DNA from: Brevundimonas terrae
Lineage (GTDB): Bacteria; Pseudomonadota; Alphaproteobacteria; Caulobacterales; Caulobacteraceae
DNA length: 64,000 nt
Assembly: GCF_011761985.1 (NCBI RefSeq)
Contig: NZ_JAASQT010000001.1
Span: 806,001 to 870,000 of the forward strand
Reading direction: 5' to 3'
Part shown: positions 9,990-18,479 of the stretch, piece by piece
How the letters are laid out: the number at the start of each line of letters is the position of its first letter
Position numbering within the stretch: the stretch's first letter is position 1
Program-made: the position numbers and the translations under genes
The notes under the pieces: model-generated
Seen by the model: the letters and a program-made list of their open reading frames with translations, nothing else
The model's database searches: none
What the model was told of the DNA's origin: nothing

Positions 9990-11453
9990 ATGCAAATCTC
10001 CCGACGTTCTTTTCTGGGTACTTCGGCAGCCATGGCGGCGGCTTCGGTGCTGACACCGGATGTGGTGCGCGCGGCGGCGGCGCTGGAGCATGCCTCCAAC
10101 TGGGCATTGGCCACGGCGGACGTAGCGGCTGATATCGCTCCGCGCCGTCTGGAACTGGTCCATGGCCGTGTGCCTCAAGGGTTGAAGGGTACGCTTTATC
10201 GCAATGGTCCGGCCCAGTTTCGCCGTCCGGGGCGTTCATCCGACCACTGGTTCGATGGCGATGGCATGGTGCGCCGCTGGCATGTCGAAGACGGTCAGGT
10301 CGAACTGACGGCCCGCTTTGCCGACACGCCCAAACGTCGTCAGGAAGAAGAGGCGGGGGCCATGCTGATGCCGGGGTTTGGTACCCTGCCAGACCCGCGT
10401 GCCCGCATAGGCTCGGCTGACGATGCCAGCCCTGCCAATACCTCGGTGCACAAGGTCGGCGACAAGATCTGGGCCTTGTGGGAGGCCGGATCGCCGCTGG
10501 AAATGGATGCGGTGACGCTGGAGACAAAAGGTTTTGTCACCCTTCGTCCCGACCTCAAGGCCATGCCATTTCTGGCCCATCCGCGCATAGAGCCGGATGG
10601 CACGATCTGGAACCTTGGCGTGGCGCGGGGCAAGGCGATTGTCTGGCATCTGGCGGCCGATGGACAGTTGCGTGACACCGGCATGATCGACATGCCGATG
10701 GCCAGCTATGTCCACGACTTTACCGCCACCGCCCGCCATCTGGTGATCTTGCTGCAACCCTGGGTACAGACCCGCAATACCCTGCCCTTGTCGCAGGCTT
10801 TTGAGTGGCTACCGGACCAAGGCACCAAGGTGCTGGTGATCGACAAGGACGATCTGTCAAAGCAGCGGATTTTCGAGCTACCGGCCTTTGGTTTCTTCCA
10901 TGTCGGCGATGCGTGGGAAGAGACGGACGGTACGATCCGTTTCGACGTTGCCGCGCACAAGGACATGATGTTTGCCGCGCAAGGCGCACAAGAAGTCTTG
11001 CACGGCGTACCCCTGCATCATGAGCCAGCGGAAATGGCGCTGGTGGTGCTGGGCAGCGACGGACGCGGCCGACTGGAACGCACCGGTGTGGTTGGCGAGT
11101 TTCCGCGCAGCGATCCGCGACGGGCGGGTCTGTCGCGCCGTTTCAGCATCCACACGACGGGCGAGCGTGCAGGCCGTCCGCTGGCCACGGCCATTGGCGT
11201 GACCGACTGGTCATCAGGGCGCACACGCCGCTTCGATTTTGGTGAAAACCATGTGGTCGATGAAATGGTCTATGTGCCCAAACAGGGTGGCACAGACGAG
11301 GCAGACGGCTGGCTGATCGGGCCCACGGTCAATCTGCAAAAAGGGGTCAGCGAGCTGCACCTGCTGGACATGGCGCATGTCGAGGACGGGCCGGTTTGCA
11401 CATGGCGGGCCGATGTCGCCCTGCCAGCCGCTTTTCACGGCAATTGGGTGTGA
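9990..11453 (+). CDS. Carotenoid oxygenase family protein, Tat-exported
   Basis: A 487-residue member of the carotenoid cleavage oxygenase (RPE65/CCO) family, non-haem iron enzymes that split double bonds in carotenoids, stilbenes or related compounds. The four iron-binding histidines appear in family contexts: H197 (AHPRIEPDG), H242 (YVHDFTATARH), H304 (FFHVGDAWEE) and H483 (AFHGNWV near the end). The N-terminus carries a twin-arginine signal, SRRSFLG at residues 4-10, plus a hydrophobic stretch, so it should fold in the cytosol and be exported. The substrate is unknown, and no carotenoid synthesis gene is nearby. The start follows a GGGGAG ribosome site. A frame extension back to 9915 is rejected because it overlaps the gene before. 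Confidence 0.88.
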   Translation: MQISRRSFLGTSAAMAAASVLTPDVVRAAAALEHASNWALATADVAADIAPRRLELVHGRVPQGLKGTLYRNGPAQFRRPGRSSDHWFDGDGMVRRWHVEDGQVELTARFADTPKRRQEEEAGAMLMPGFGTLPDPRARIGSADDASPANTSVHKVGDKIWALWEAGSPLEMDAVTLETKGFVTLRPDLKAMPFLAHPRIEPDGTIWNLGVARGKAIVWHLAADGQLRDTGMIDMPMASYVHDFTATARHLVILLQPWVQTRNTLPLSQAFEWLPDQGTKVLVIDKDDLSKQRIFELPAFGFFHVGDAWEETDGTIRFDVAAHKDMMFAAQGAQEVLHGVPLHHEPAEMALVVLGSDGRGRLERTGVVGEFPRSDPRRAGLSRRFSIHTTGERAGRPLATAIGVTDWSSGRTRRFDFGENHVVDEMVYVPKQGGTDEADGWLIGPTVNLQKGVSELHLLDMAHVEDGPVCTWRADVALPAAFHGNWV

Positions 11454-11474
11454 TGGGCTGTGGTTGACCTTTGT

Positions 11475-11502
11475 GGCAGGGCGGTCCAAGACCGACCCTG
11501 CC
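11475..11502 (+). terminator. Hairpin after the carotenoid oxygenase gene
   Basis: GGCAGGG (11475-11481) pairs with CCCTGCC (11496-11502), with an inner GGTC/GACC pair. No T-run follows directly, so it may be a weak terminator or a 3'-end stabiliser. The rest of the gap to corA holds only a small GAAGAC/GTCTTC repeat (11557-11576). Confidence 0.45.
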
Positions 11503-11641
11503 GCTCCGATATCTGCTTCTAGGCGGCGTCTTTTTGGAAACTCTCAGATGAACCCCGAAGACCGAAGTCTGTCTTCAAATTCTTCTACGCTCTGAGGTGT
11601 CCCGGCTTTCGATCGCGGGATATCTCGCGAAAGGAAGCCTT

Positions 11642-12622
11642 ATGCTGAACGTCTATGAATGGCGTACTGACCGTCTCGTGCGCCTTGACGAAGCCGCCGG
11701 TCACGACACGTCCTGCTGGATTGATCTGGTCTCGCCCACGCCCGCCGAGGTTGCGGCCCTGGAGGCCATGACGGGTATCGAAATCCCCAGTCGTGACGAC
11801 ATGGACGATGTCGAACCGTCCGCCCGTTTCTATGCCGAGAACGGTGCCGTCTTCATGATTGCATCGGTGGTGACCGATCTGGAAACCCCCGATCCGGTCA
11901 AACTGCCTGTAACCTTTATTCTGAAGGACGGGCGACTGGTCACGGTGCGCTATGGCCAGCCGCGTTCGTTCCGTTTCTTCGTGACCCGCGCCATGGGCAA
12001 ACCGAACGAAAAGCTGGCCAGTGGCGAGGCCATATTCATGGGTTTGGTCGAGGCGGTGGTGGATCGTTATGCCGATGCACTGGAAGCAAAAGGCGTGGAA
12101 TTGGACGCCATTTCACGTCTGATTTTCCGCAAGCGTGACCCCAAGGCGATGGAAAGCCATAACCTGCAAATGGTCATACGCGACATCGGGCGGGCGGGTG
12201 ATTTTCTGGCCCTGATCCGTGAAAGTCTGTCCAACCTGCAAAGGCTGATGGCCTATCATTCTGCGGTATCGGGGGCCAAGACGGGCGGCAAGGCCGACCG
12301 CGAGGCGCGCCAGATGGTGCGGTTGATCCAGCGTGATGCGGCGGGCCTTGGCGAGCTTAGCGTGTCGATGTCGACCAAGGTGACCTTCCTGATGGATGCC
12401 ACGCTGGGTCTGATCAATCTGGAGCAGAACCAGATCATCAAAATCTTTTCGGTGGCCTCGGTGGCCCTGCTGCCGCCGACCCTGATTGCCTCGATTTACG
12501 GGATGAATTTCGAGATCATGCCGGAGTTGAAGTGGCAGTACGGATATCCGCTGGCGGTGGGTGCGATGGTCCTGTCGGCGGCCCTGCCTTACCTGTATTT
12601 CCGCAAGAAGCGCTGGCTTTAA
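11642..12622 (+). CDS. corA: CorA-type magnesium/metal transporter
   Basis: A 326-residue CorA family protein, which forms pentameric inner-membrane channels for Mg2+, Co2+ or Ni2+. The large N-terminal cytoplasmic domain (1-265) ends in the long stalk helix, then two transmembrane helices. The hallmark GMN motif is at 287-289 (SIYGMNFEIMPEL) and the protein ends with a basic tail (YFRKKRWL). I start at ATG 11642 behind the AAAGGAAG ribosome site; a GTG at 11597 is the other option. The gene may read from its own promoter or through from the oxygenase gene. Ion preference cannot be told by eye. Confidence 0.92.
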   Translation: MLNVYEWRTDRLVRLDEAAGHDTSCWIDLVSPTPAEVAALEAMTGIEIPSRDDMDDVEPSARFYAENGAVFMIASVVTDLETPDPVKLPVTFILKDGRLVTVRYGQPRSFRFFVTRAMGKPNEKLASGEAIFMGLVEAVVDRYADALEAKGVELDAISRLIFRKRDPKAMESHNLQMVIRDIGRAGDFLALIRESLSNLQRLMAYHSAVSGAKTGGKADREARQMVRLIQRDAAGLGELSVSMSTKVTFLMDATLGLINLEQNQIIKIFSVASVALLPPTLIASIYGMNFEIMPELKWQYGYPLAVGAMVLSAALPYLYFRKKRWL

Positions 12623-12625
12623 GCC

Positions 12626-13372
12626 TTACCACCAGCCCGCTTCGCGAAGGGCGCGGGCATAGCGGCGACTGACGGGGGCTGTGGTGCCGTCCGACAGGGT
12701 CAGGCTGGCCCGTCCGTCGCCGCGGGACACATCGGATACGGCATCCTTGGCCACCCACCAACTGCGGTGGGTCTGTGCGCCCTCAAGGCCGTCCAGTTCG
12801 TCCAGCGCATCGGACAGGCGCATCAGGATCAGGTCGGTGCCCCGATCAGTATAGAGGCGCAGATAATGGTCCTCGGACTGGACGGCGAGCAGGTGCGCGC
12901 CCTTCAGCTTGGCTGGCAGGCGCTGTAAAAAGCGCGCCGGAGCCTGTGACGGTGTGGCATGTGTTTCGACCGGCTGCCTGCGTTCCAGAAAGACATTGAT
13001 GGCACACAGGGGCAGGACAACCGCGAGCACCGGCAGGAAATAGTCAAGCAGCCCGTTCAGTCGCGGAACCCGCTGCTGGAAGATGAGAGCGGTGGCGGCC
13101 CAGACCATGACCGTGACCGGCACCGACATCAGTAATGACAGGGCCGCTATGCCGATCCAGGGGCGGGCCTCGGTGTCGATAAAGCGCTCAATGATGCGGC
13201 TACAGACATAGCTCCAGAAGCCACCAGCTATAATCAGCGGAATCCAGTAAAGCAGCCGCCACCATAGGGGCGCGCTGATTGATCCGAACGCGCCGCTAAA
13301 GGCCAGAAAACCACCCGCGACAATGCTGACGGCCAGGCCGCGAACCCAGGGACGCTCCAACAGCGAAGCCAT
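12626..13372 (-). CDS. Membrane-anchored LytTR DNA-binding regulator
   Basis: A 248-residue protein with about four N-terminal transmembrane helices (roughly residues 8-125) and a C-terminal LytTR DNA-binding domain (about 150-245): LLAVQSEDHYLRLYTDRGTD, then RSWWVAKDAVSDVS and PVSRRYARALREAGWW. Membrane LytTR proteins of this form are common in Alphaproteobacteria; what they sense is mostly unknown. The ATG at 13372 lies 8 bases after the stop of the TetR gene, so the two are co-transcribed. The frame extends upstream to 13447, but that would overlap the TetR gene. Its targets may include the nearby TonB receptor gene. Confidence 0.83.
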   Translation of the reverse strand: MASLLERPWVRGLAVSIVAGGFLAFSGAFGSISAPLWWRLLYWIPLIIAGGFWSYVCSRIIERFIDTEARPWIGIAALSLLMSVPVTVMVWAATALIFQQRVPRLNGLLDYFLPVLAVVLPLCAINVFLERRQPVETHATPSQAPARFLQRLPAKLKGAHLLAVQSEDHYLRLYTDRGTDLILMRLSDALDELDGLEGAQTHRSWWVAKDAVSDVSRGDGRASLTLSDGTTAPVSRRYARALREAGWW

Positions 13373-13379
13373 TCTCGGC

Positions 13380-14174
13380 CTAGTCCTTCTGGCACACAGC
13401 GCGGAAACCGGCGGCGGCGAACTTGACCATGTGGTCGCAGGCCGCATCCAGATCGCCGGACTGGCACAGCCCGCCCGACAGGCGATCCAGACGGCCCGTT
13501 TCGCCCAGTGTCAGGGTCAGGGCGCCGGACAGGTTGTGATAGGCCCAGTACAGGTTCGCCTCGCTGGCTTGCGGCATGATGCGCTTGACCAACTCCAAAA
13601 GGCGACGGATGGCCGGATCGAAATAGCGTGCCATGGTCTCGCCGCCAAAGGCCGGATTGGCGTTGGTCTGGGCCACCAGTGCCGCATAGTGTTTCCAGCC
13701 GGGGCCACCCTTCAGGGACCACTGGAAGGGCGGACGCAGGAAGGCTTCGAACAGACCCTCCAGCGTCATGGTATCACCCGCCGCTTCGGCATAACGGTCG
13801 ATGGCGGCCACGCGGTCATTGTTCCAGACCTCGGCGCGACGGTTGAAGACGGCGTCGAACAAATCCTTTTTCGAGCCGAAATAATAGTGGACCAGCGCGG
13901 TATCGACACCGGCCTCGCGGGCGACTTCGCGAATGGTGACTCCGTAAAAACCGTGCTGGGCAAACAGGCCCTCTGCCGAGTTCAGGATGGCGTCACGGGT
14001 GTCGCTGGCCGAAGCCTTGGCCGTTTTTTTCGGGCGACCGCGACGGCCGGTCTCCGAGGTCGCGCCGGCATTGCGCGGACGTGCCGGCGCCGAACGGCTG
14101 CCGATCTCGGCGCTCGTTTCGCGGGGGCTGGCGGGAGTGTCGGCCTTGGGGCCCTTGTCGGTATCGGCGGTCAT
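13380..14174 (-). CDS. TetR family transcriptional regulator
   Basis: A 264-residue TetR regulator. An unusual low-complexity head (about 1-50, rich in Ala/Ser/Arg/Pro, with GRRGRPKKT just before the fold) precedes the helix-turn-helix: DAILNSAEGLFAQHGFYGVTIREVAREAGVDTALVHYYFGSK. The C-terminal ligand-binding part resembles the CecR/YbiH branch. GRRGRPKK is AT-hook-like and may add DNA contacts. I start at ATG 14174; ATG 14189 is close behind. The gene diverges from the TonB receptor over 173 bp, which is the usual layout for a regulator of the divergent gene. Confidence 0.88.
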   Translation of the reverse strand: MTADTDKGPKADTPASPRETSAEIGSRSAPARPRNAGATSETGRRGRPKKTAKASASDTRDAILNSAEGLFAQHGFYGVTIREVAREAGVDTALVHYYFGSKKDLFDAVFNRRAEVWNNDRVAAIDRYAEAAGDTMTLEGLFEAFLRPPFQWSLKGGPGWKHYAALVAQTNANPAFGGETMARYFDPAIRRLLELVKRIMPQASEANLYWAYHNLSGALTLTLGETGRLDRLSGGLCQSGDLDAACDHMVKFAAAGFRAVCQKD

Positions 14175-14257
14175 AACCTGTCGTCGCATGAAGGTCGTAG
14201 GGTGTGCAACGGTGCCACAGTGCGCCGCTATCGCAGTTTCCACCTGTATCTTGGCGT

Positions 14258-14320
14258 TTGACAGAGTCCGCAATAACCGCCACACATTTGAAAAATCATT
14301 GAACGCTGAATAAAAAGCGT
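14258..14320 (+). promoter_or_regulatory. Candidate promoter/operator region of the TonB receptor gene
   Basis: A good -35 hexamer TTGACA stands at 14258-14263, but no strong -10 follows at 17-18 bases. A small inverted repeat ACGCT/AGCGT (14303-14307 and 14316-14320) lies 28 bases before the ATG and could bind the divergently encoded TetR protein. Both are weak signals. Confidence 0.3.
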
Positions 14321-14347
14321 CACTCAGGTTGGAAACAGAGGTCTCAA

Positions 14348-16615
14348 ATGAATCGACTGGTGAAGTGCGCCTTGATGGCTGGCGCTGCGTTCGGCGCAAT
14401 GGCAACCGCCGCGCAGGCTCAGACTACGGGTCAGGATGCGGCCGTGGCCGTTGAAGACATCATCGTGACCGCGCGTCGCACCGAAGAGTCGGCGCAGAAG
14501 ACGCCTCTGGCCCTGACGGCCTTCTCGGGTGAAACCCTCGAGCGTACCGGCGCACAACAGGTCACCGACCTGCAAGGTGCCGTGCCGAACCTGAACCTTG
14601 TACAGGGCCGTGGTTCGTCCAACTCGACCAACATCTACATCCGTGGCGTAGGCCAGCCGGACAGCTTGCAAACCTTCGATCCGGCTGTCGGCGTCTATGT
14701 CGACGACGTCTATTATTCGCGTATTCGCGGCACCCAGTTCGATCTGCTGGACCTCGAGCGCATCGAAATCCTGCGCGGTCCGCAAGGCACCCTGTATGGC
14801 AAGAACACCATCGGTGGTGCCATGAAGCTGGTATCGCGCCGTCCGGGCCAGGAGTTCCGTGCCCGCGGTTCGGTGGCCTATGGCGACTATGACCTGATCG
14901 AGGTGCAAGGCGCTGTCTCGGGTCCGGTGACCGACAATCTGGCTCTGGGCCTGTCGGTCCTTAGCTCGGAACGCGGTGGCTATGTCACTGATCCGGTGAC
15001 CGGTGCCGAGTATAACGACAAGAACTCCAAGGCCGTGCGCGGTAGCCTGGCCTGGGATCCGGCTTCGAACTTCCGCATCGACTTCAATGCAGATTATTCG
15101 AAAGACGATGCTGGTATGACCGTCGGTCAGGCCCAGAACAACCTGACCAATCTGGTTGGTGTTCCGGCCTATGCTGTGCCGAACCCGACGCCGGAATTTG
15201 ATTTCAAGACCCGCACTACGCCGGGTCTGCCGAATGAAACCCGTCTGGAAACGTGGGGCACCGCCCTGCGTATGACATGGGATGTTTCGGACCGCCTGTC
15301 GCTGAAGTCAATCACCAGCTATCGCGAACTGAATACCGACGACTATATCGATTTTGACGCGACGGAACTGGAAATTGCCGACGCCCTCGTCGCTGTGGAC
15401 CAGAACCAGTTCAGCCAGGAATTCCAGCTGACCTATACGGGTGACCGCCTGAATGCTGTGGCGGGTGTGTATTACCTCAAGGAAGAGGTCGTCTCGCATC
15501 AGGAAAGCTATAATGATGACCTGACGGCCAACCTCGTTGTGCCGCCGCTGTGGAACGGAAACTACACCTTTACCCGCTTCATCGACGACGAACTGGAAAC
15601 CACTTCCAAGGCGGTCTTCGGTAATGTCAGCTATGCGGTGACCGAGGCTCTGCGCCTGTCGGCGGGGGTGCGCTATACCGAGGAAGAAAAGCTGTATGAC
15701 CGCTTCACCTATGTGAAGTCATCGTCGCCCTTCCTCGAGTCGAGCTATCCATTCTCGCCGCCTAAGGGGCAGTACGAAGACACTTCGATCATGCTGTCGG
15801 CAGACTATGAGCTTTCGCCGGATGCCATGGTCTATGCGCGCTATGCCCAAGGCTTTAAATCAGGTGGCTTCAATGGCCGTGCCAATAGCCCGGGTGAATC
15901 GACCGAGTACCAACCGGAAACCGCCGACACCGTTGAAGTCGGTGCCAAGACCACCTTCTTTGATCGTCGCCTGCGCCTCAACATGGCCAGCTTCTTCACC
16001 AAGTACGAAGACTTCCAAGCCCGGGTGACGGGTCTGGAAACCGATCCGAACACCGGTGTTCCCATCGGCACGCTGTCGGTCATCAATGCGGGTGCGCTCG
16101 ACATCTTCGGCTTTGAACTCGAAGCCGTTGCCAAGCCGATGGCGGCCCTGACACTGGACGCCCAAGTCGGCTTCCTTGAAGCGGACTATAAAGAGTTCAA
16201 CGATGCCCGCTTCACCAACTTTGGTGGTTCGCGCGCCTTCCAGGATCCGGCCTTCTCGCCGAAATGGACCCTGCGTATGGGGGGCCAGTACGAGTGGTCG
16301 CTGAATGGCGGTTCGTCTCTGGTGGTTGGCGCTGCGGCCAAGTACCGCTCGCGCATGGCTCTGGCGGTGGACAACACTCTGGCCAACTCGGCCATCCCGC
16401 TCGAGAGCATGTACCAAGACAGCTACTGGTTGTATGATGCCCGCGTTGTATGGTCGGATAGCTCGGACCGTTACAGCATCGGTCTTTATGGGCAGAACCT
16501 GACCGATGAAATCTACAAGACTGACGCTCAGGAGTTCTCCTCGATCGGCAACATTCGCACGGCCTATTTCGGCGCGCCGCGCACGTGGATGGTCAAGTTC
16601 ACGGCGAAATACTAG
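14348..16615 (+). CDS. TonB-dependent outer-membrane receptor
   Basis: A 755-residue receptor. A signal peptide (1-24, ending AAQA) is followed by a TonB box-like VEDIIVTARRTEESAQKTP and the plug domain (about 45-165: GAQQVTDLQGAVPNLN, then LERIEILRGPQGTLYGKNTIGG). The rest is the 22-strand barrel, ending in FGAPRTWMVKFTAKY with a terminal aromatic cluster. The plug and barrel pattern is of the Caulobacter/sphingomonad type that often imports plant compounds or sugars rather than iron; that is inference. The neighbouring MFS gene and divergent TetR-LytTR pair suggest a regulated uptake locus. A strong terminator follows. Confidence 0.95.
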   Translation: MNRLVKCALMAGAAFGAMATAAQAQTTGQDAAVAVEDIIVTARRTEESAQKTPLALTAFSGETLERTGAQQVTDLQGAVPNLNLVQGRGSSNSTNIYIRGVGQPDSLQTFDPAVGVYVDDVYYSRIRGTQFDLLDLERIEILRGPQGTLYGKNTIGGAMKLVSRRPGQEFRARGSVAYGDYDLIEVQGAVSGPVTDNLALGLSVLSSERGGYVTDPVTGAEYNDKNSKAVRGSLAWDPASNFRIDFNADYSKDDAGMTVGQAQNNLTNLVGVPAYAVPNPTPEFDFKTRTTPGLPNETRLETWGTALRMTWDVSDRLSLKSITSYRELNTDDYIDFDATELEIADALVAVDQNQFSQEFQLTYTGDRLNAVAGVYYLKEEVVSHQESYNDDLTANLVVPPLWNGNYTFTRFIDDELETTSKAVFGNVSYAVTEALRLSAGVRYTEEEKLYDRFTYVKSSSPFLESSYPFSPPKGQYEDTSIMLSADYELSPDAMVYARYAQGFKSGGFNGRANSPGESTEYQPETADTVEVGAKTTFFDRRLRLNMASFFTKYEDFQARVTGLETDPNTGVPIGTLSVINAGALDIFGFELEAVAKPMAALTLDAQVGFLEADYKEFNDARFTNFGGSRAFQDPAFSPKWTLRMGGQYEWSLNGGSSLVVGAAAKYRSRMALAVDNTLANSAIPLESMYQDSYWLYDARVVWSDSSDRYSIGLYGQNLTDEIYKTDAQEFSSIGNIRTAYFGAPRTWMVKFTAKY

Positions 16616-16646
16616 GTCGTGGCTTTGAGCCAGTATGTTTGAAGAA

Positions 16647-16682
16647 GGGCGGCGGTTATCACCGCCGCTCTTTTTCTTTTTG
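16647..16682 (+). terminator. Rho-independent terminator after the TonB receptor gene
   Basis: GGGCGGCGGT (16647-16656) pairs with ACCGCCGCTC (16661-16670) around TATC, followed by TTTTTCTTTTT. Confidence 0.85.
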
Positions 16683-16690
16683 CAGACGGC

Positions 16691-16711
16691 TGTGACGCCA
16701 TTACCGTCACA
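16691..16711. promoter_or_regulatory. Dyad TGTGACG-N7-CGTCACA upstream of the MFS gene
   Basis: Perfect 7-base arms at 16691-16697 and 16705-16711, 32 bases before the MFS start. The size fits an operator for a dimeric regulator. The spacing between TGTGA and TCACA is 11, so it is not a CRP/FNR site. No equal copy is seen before the TonB receptor gene. Confidence 0.4.
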
Positions 16712-16743
16712 ACAAACAAGAAGAATTCGGAAGGGGAAGCGCC

Positions 16744-18300
16744 ATGAGCCAGGGGCAGGCTGCAGACGGTACCGTCAAGATACCGGTTGGCGACGAGGAT
16801 AAGGCTCCCTCACCGGCCTATCGCTATTATGTGCTGGGGATCCTGATCTTTGTTTACATGCTGAACTTTGTGGATCGGCAGATTATCGGCATTCTGGCGG
16901 CGCCGCTGAAAGAGCATTTCCAGATGAGCGACAGCCAGTTCGGCTTGCTCGGCGGGATTGCTTTTGCCTCGGTCTATTCGACCCTGGCCATTCCGCTGGC
17001 GTGGCTGGCGGATCGTACCAGCCGTGTCTGGATCATGACCGGTGCGCTGGCGGTCTGGTCGGGCTTTACGGCCTTGTGCGGTATGGCCGGATCGTTCGGT
17101 CAGTTGTTCCTGTTCCGTATGGGCGTGGGTGTAGGCGAGGCTGGGGGAGTGGCTCCGGCCTATTCGCTGATCGCCGACTATTTCCCGCCGAACCAGCGGG
17201 CGCGGGCCATGGCGGCGTTTGCCTTTGGTATTCCGCTGGGTACGGCGGGCGGCACACTGATCGGGGGTCTGCTGGCGGTGAAGTATGGCTGGCAGACGGC
17301 CTTTATCGTGGTCGGTATTCTGGGTGTGCTGGTGGCGCCGATCCTTCGTCTGACGGTGCGTGATCCGAAGCGTGGAGGCACGGATGCCGCTGCTGCGGCC
17401 GCTATGGCGAAGATCGCGGCTGTGCCTGCGGCTCCGGTTGTTGCCGAGGCGGTGACCGACACCGGTCTGGGCCGCAAGGTGGCGCTGGTCTGTTTTGGTA
17501 TTGCCGGTGTGTTTGCCGCACTGGGCGTTCTGTCGCTGATGAAGATTGGGGTCCAAAATCCGGTCATTCCCTTCTTCGGGGCGGGCTTGATGGCGGTGAT
17601 CGGCATTTCGATGTGGATCGCCAAGACGACCGGCTCGGTCATCATGAAGAAGAAGAGCTTCTGGCTCTTGTCGCTGGGGGCTGCGTCTTCGTCGGTGTGC
17701 GGCTATGGCGTGGCGGGCTGGTTGCCTTTGTTCTTTATGCGCAGCTTTGACCTGACCCTGTCACAGGTCAGCTGGTATTATGCCGGTATTGCCCTGATCG
17801 GTGGTTTGCTGGGTATCTGGATGGGCGGGGCGATTGCCGACCGCATGGCCAAGAAGTCCAAGGGGGCCTATCCGCTGGTTCCTGCAGTGGCCTTCATCAT
17901 CTCGGCACCGTGCTTTATTCTGGCGATGAACTCTCCGGCCCTGATCGGCCTGATGCCGGGCGGGGGCAGCCATGCCATGGCGCTGGTGCTGGCCTTCCTG
18001 ATCTTCCTGATCCCGACGGGTTTGAACCTGGCCTGGCTGGGTCCGATCACGGCAGCGGTCCAGCATCTGGCTCCGGCCCCGATGCGTTCGACCGCCTCGG
18101 CCATCTTTTTGCTGATCAACAACCTGTTGGGACTGGCGGTCGGCTTTTTCTATTTCGGCTGGATGAGCGACCTGCTGCGTCCGATGTTCGGTGAGGAGAG
18201 CCTGCGCTGGGCCATCTATACGGGCATGGCCTTCTACCTGATGGCGTCTTTGCTGCACTTCTGTGCCTCGCGGACGCTGGCAAAGGACTGGATCGACTAG
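16744..18300 (+). CDS. MFS transporter, Spinster-like family
   Basis: A 518-residue major facilitator with about 12 transmembrane helices. Helix 1 has YMLNFVDRQIIGILAAPLKEHFQMSDSQFGLL, a pattern of the Spinster-like branch. The loop 2-3 motif is ADRTSRVW and helix 4-5 carries GVGVGEAGGVAPAYSLIADYFPP. A longer middle loop rich in Ala (about residues 215-240) joins the two halves. Transporters of this branch often sit beside TonB receptors in Caulobacterales and sphingomonads, moving the imported compound across the inner membrane; the substrate is unknown. A strong GGAAGGGGA ribosome site supports the ATG. A terminator follows. Confidence 0.9.
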   Translation: MSQGQAADGTVKIPVGDEDKAPSPAYRYYVLGILIFVYMLNFVDRQIIGILAAPLKEHFQMSDSQFGLLGGIAFASVYSTLAIPLAWLADRTSRVWIMTGALAVWSGFTALCGMAGSFGQLFLFRMGVGVGEAGGVAPAYSLIADYFPPNQRARAMAAFAFGIPLGTAGGTLIGGLLAVKYGWQTAFIVVGILGVLVAPILRLTVRDPKRGGTDAAAAAAMAKIAAVPAAPVVAEAVTDTGLGRKVALVCFGIAGVFAALGVLSLMKIGVQNPVIPFFGAGLMAVIGISMWIAKTTGSVIMKKKSFWLLSLGAASSSVCGYGVAGWLPLFFMRSFDLTLSQVSWYYAGIALIGGLLGIWMGGAIADRMAKKSKGAYPLVPAVAFIISAPCFILAMNSPALIGLMPGGGSHAMALVLAFLIFLIPTGLNLAWLGPITAAVQHLAPAPMRSTASAIFLLINNLLGLAVGFFYFGWMSDLLRPMFGEESLRWAIYTGMAFYLMASLLHFCASRTLAKDWID

Positions 18301-18331
18301 CCACGACGCGCGGAAATATTTTTTGAGATGG

Positions 18332-18362
18332 AGCCGGACAGTTGAACTGTCCGGCTTTTTTA
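18332..18362 (+). terminator. Rho-independent terminator after the MFS gene
   Basis: AGCCGGACAGTT (18332-18343) pairs fully with AACTGTCCGGCT (18345-18356), then a T-run follows. It isolates the MFS gene from the sucCDAB module. Confidence 0.85.
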
Positions 18363-18404
18363 GTCGAACGCTGAAATAGCTGGCGCGCTAAAAGAGACAG
18401 ACGG

Positions 18405-18434
18405 TTGCCTAGCCCCCATGCGGGTGCCTATAAG
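18405..18434 (+). promoter_or_regulatory. Candidate sigma-70-type promoter of sucC
   Basis: TTGCCT (18405-18410), an 18-base spacer and TATAAG (18429-18434). It lies between the upstream terminator and the sucC start, which would give a leader of about 40 bases. Confidence 0.45.
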
Positions 18435-18479
18435 CGCGACCAAAGTTTCCCCAAACCTCTCCACTGGCGCGGATCCAAT

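Noticed and set aside
16691..16711. CRP/FNR binding site before the MFS gene
   Set aside because: The TGTGA and TCACA halves are 11 bases apart instead of 6, so it is kept only as an unassigned dyad.
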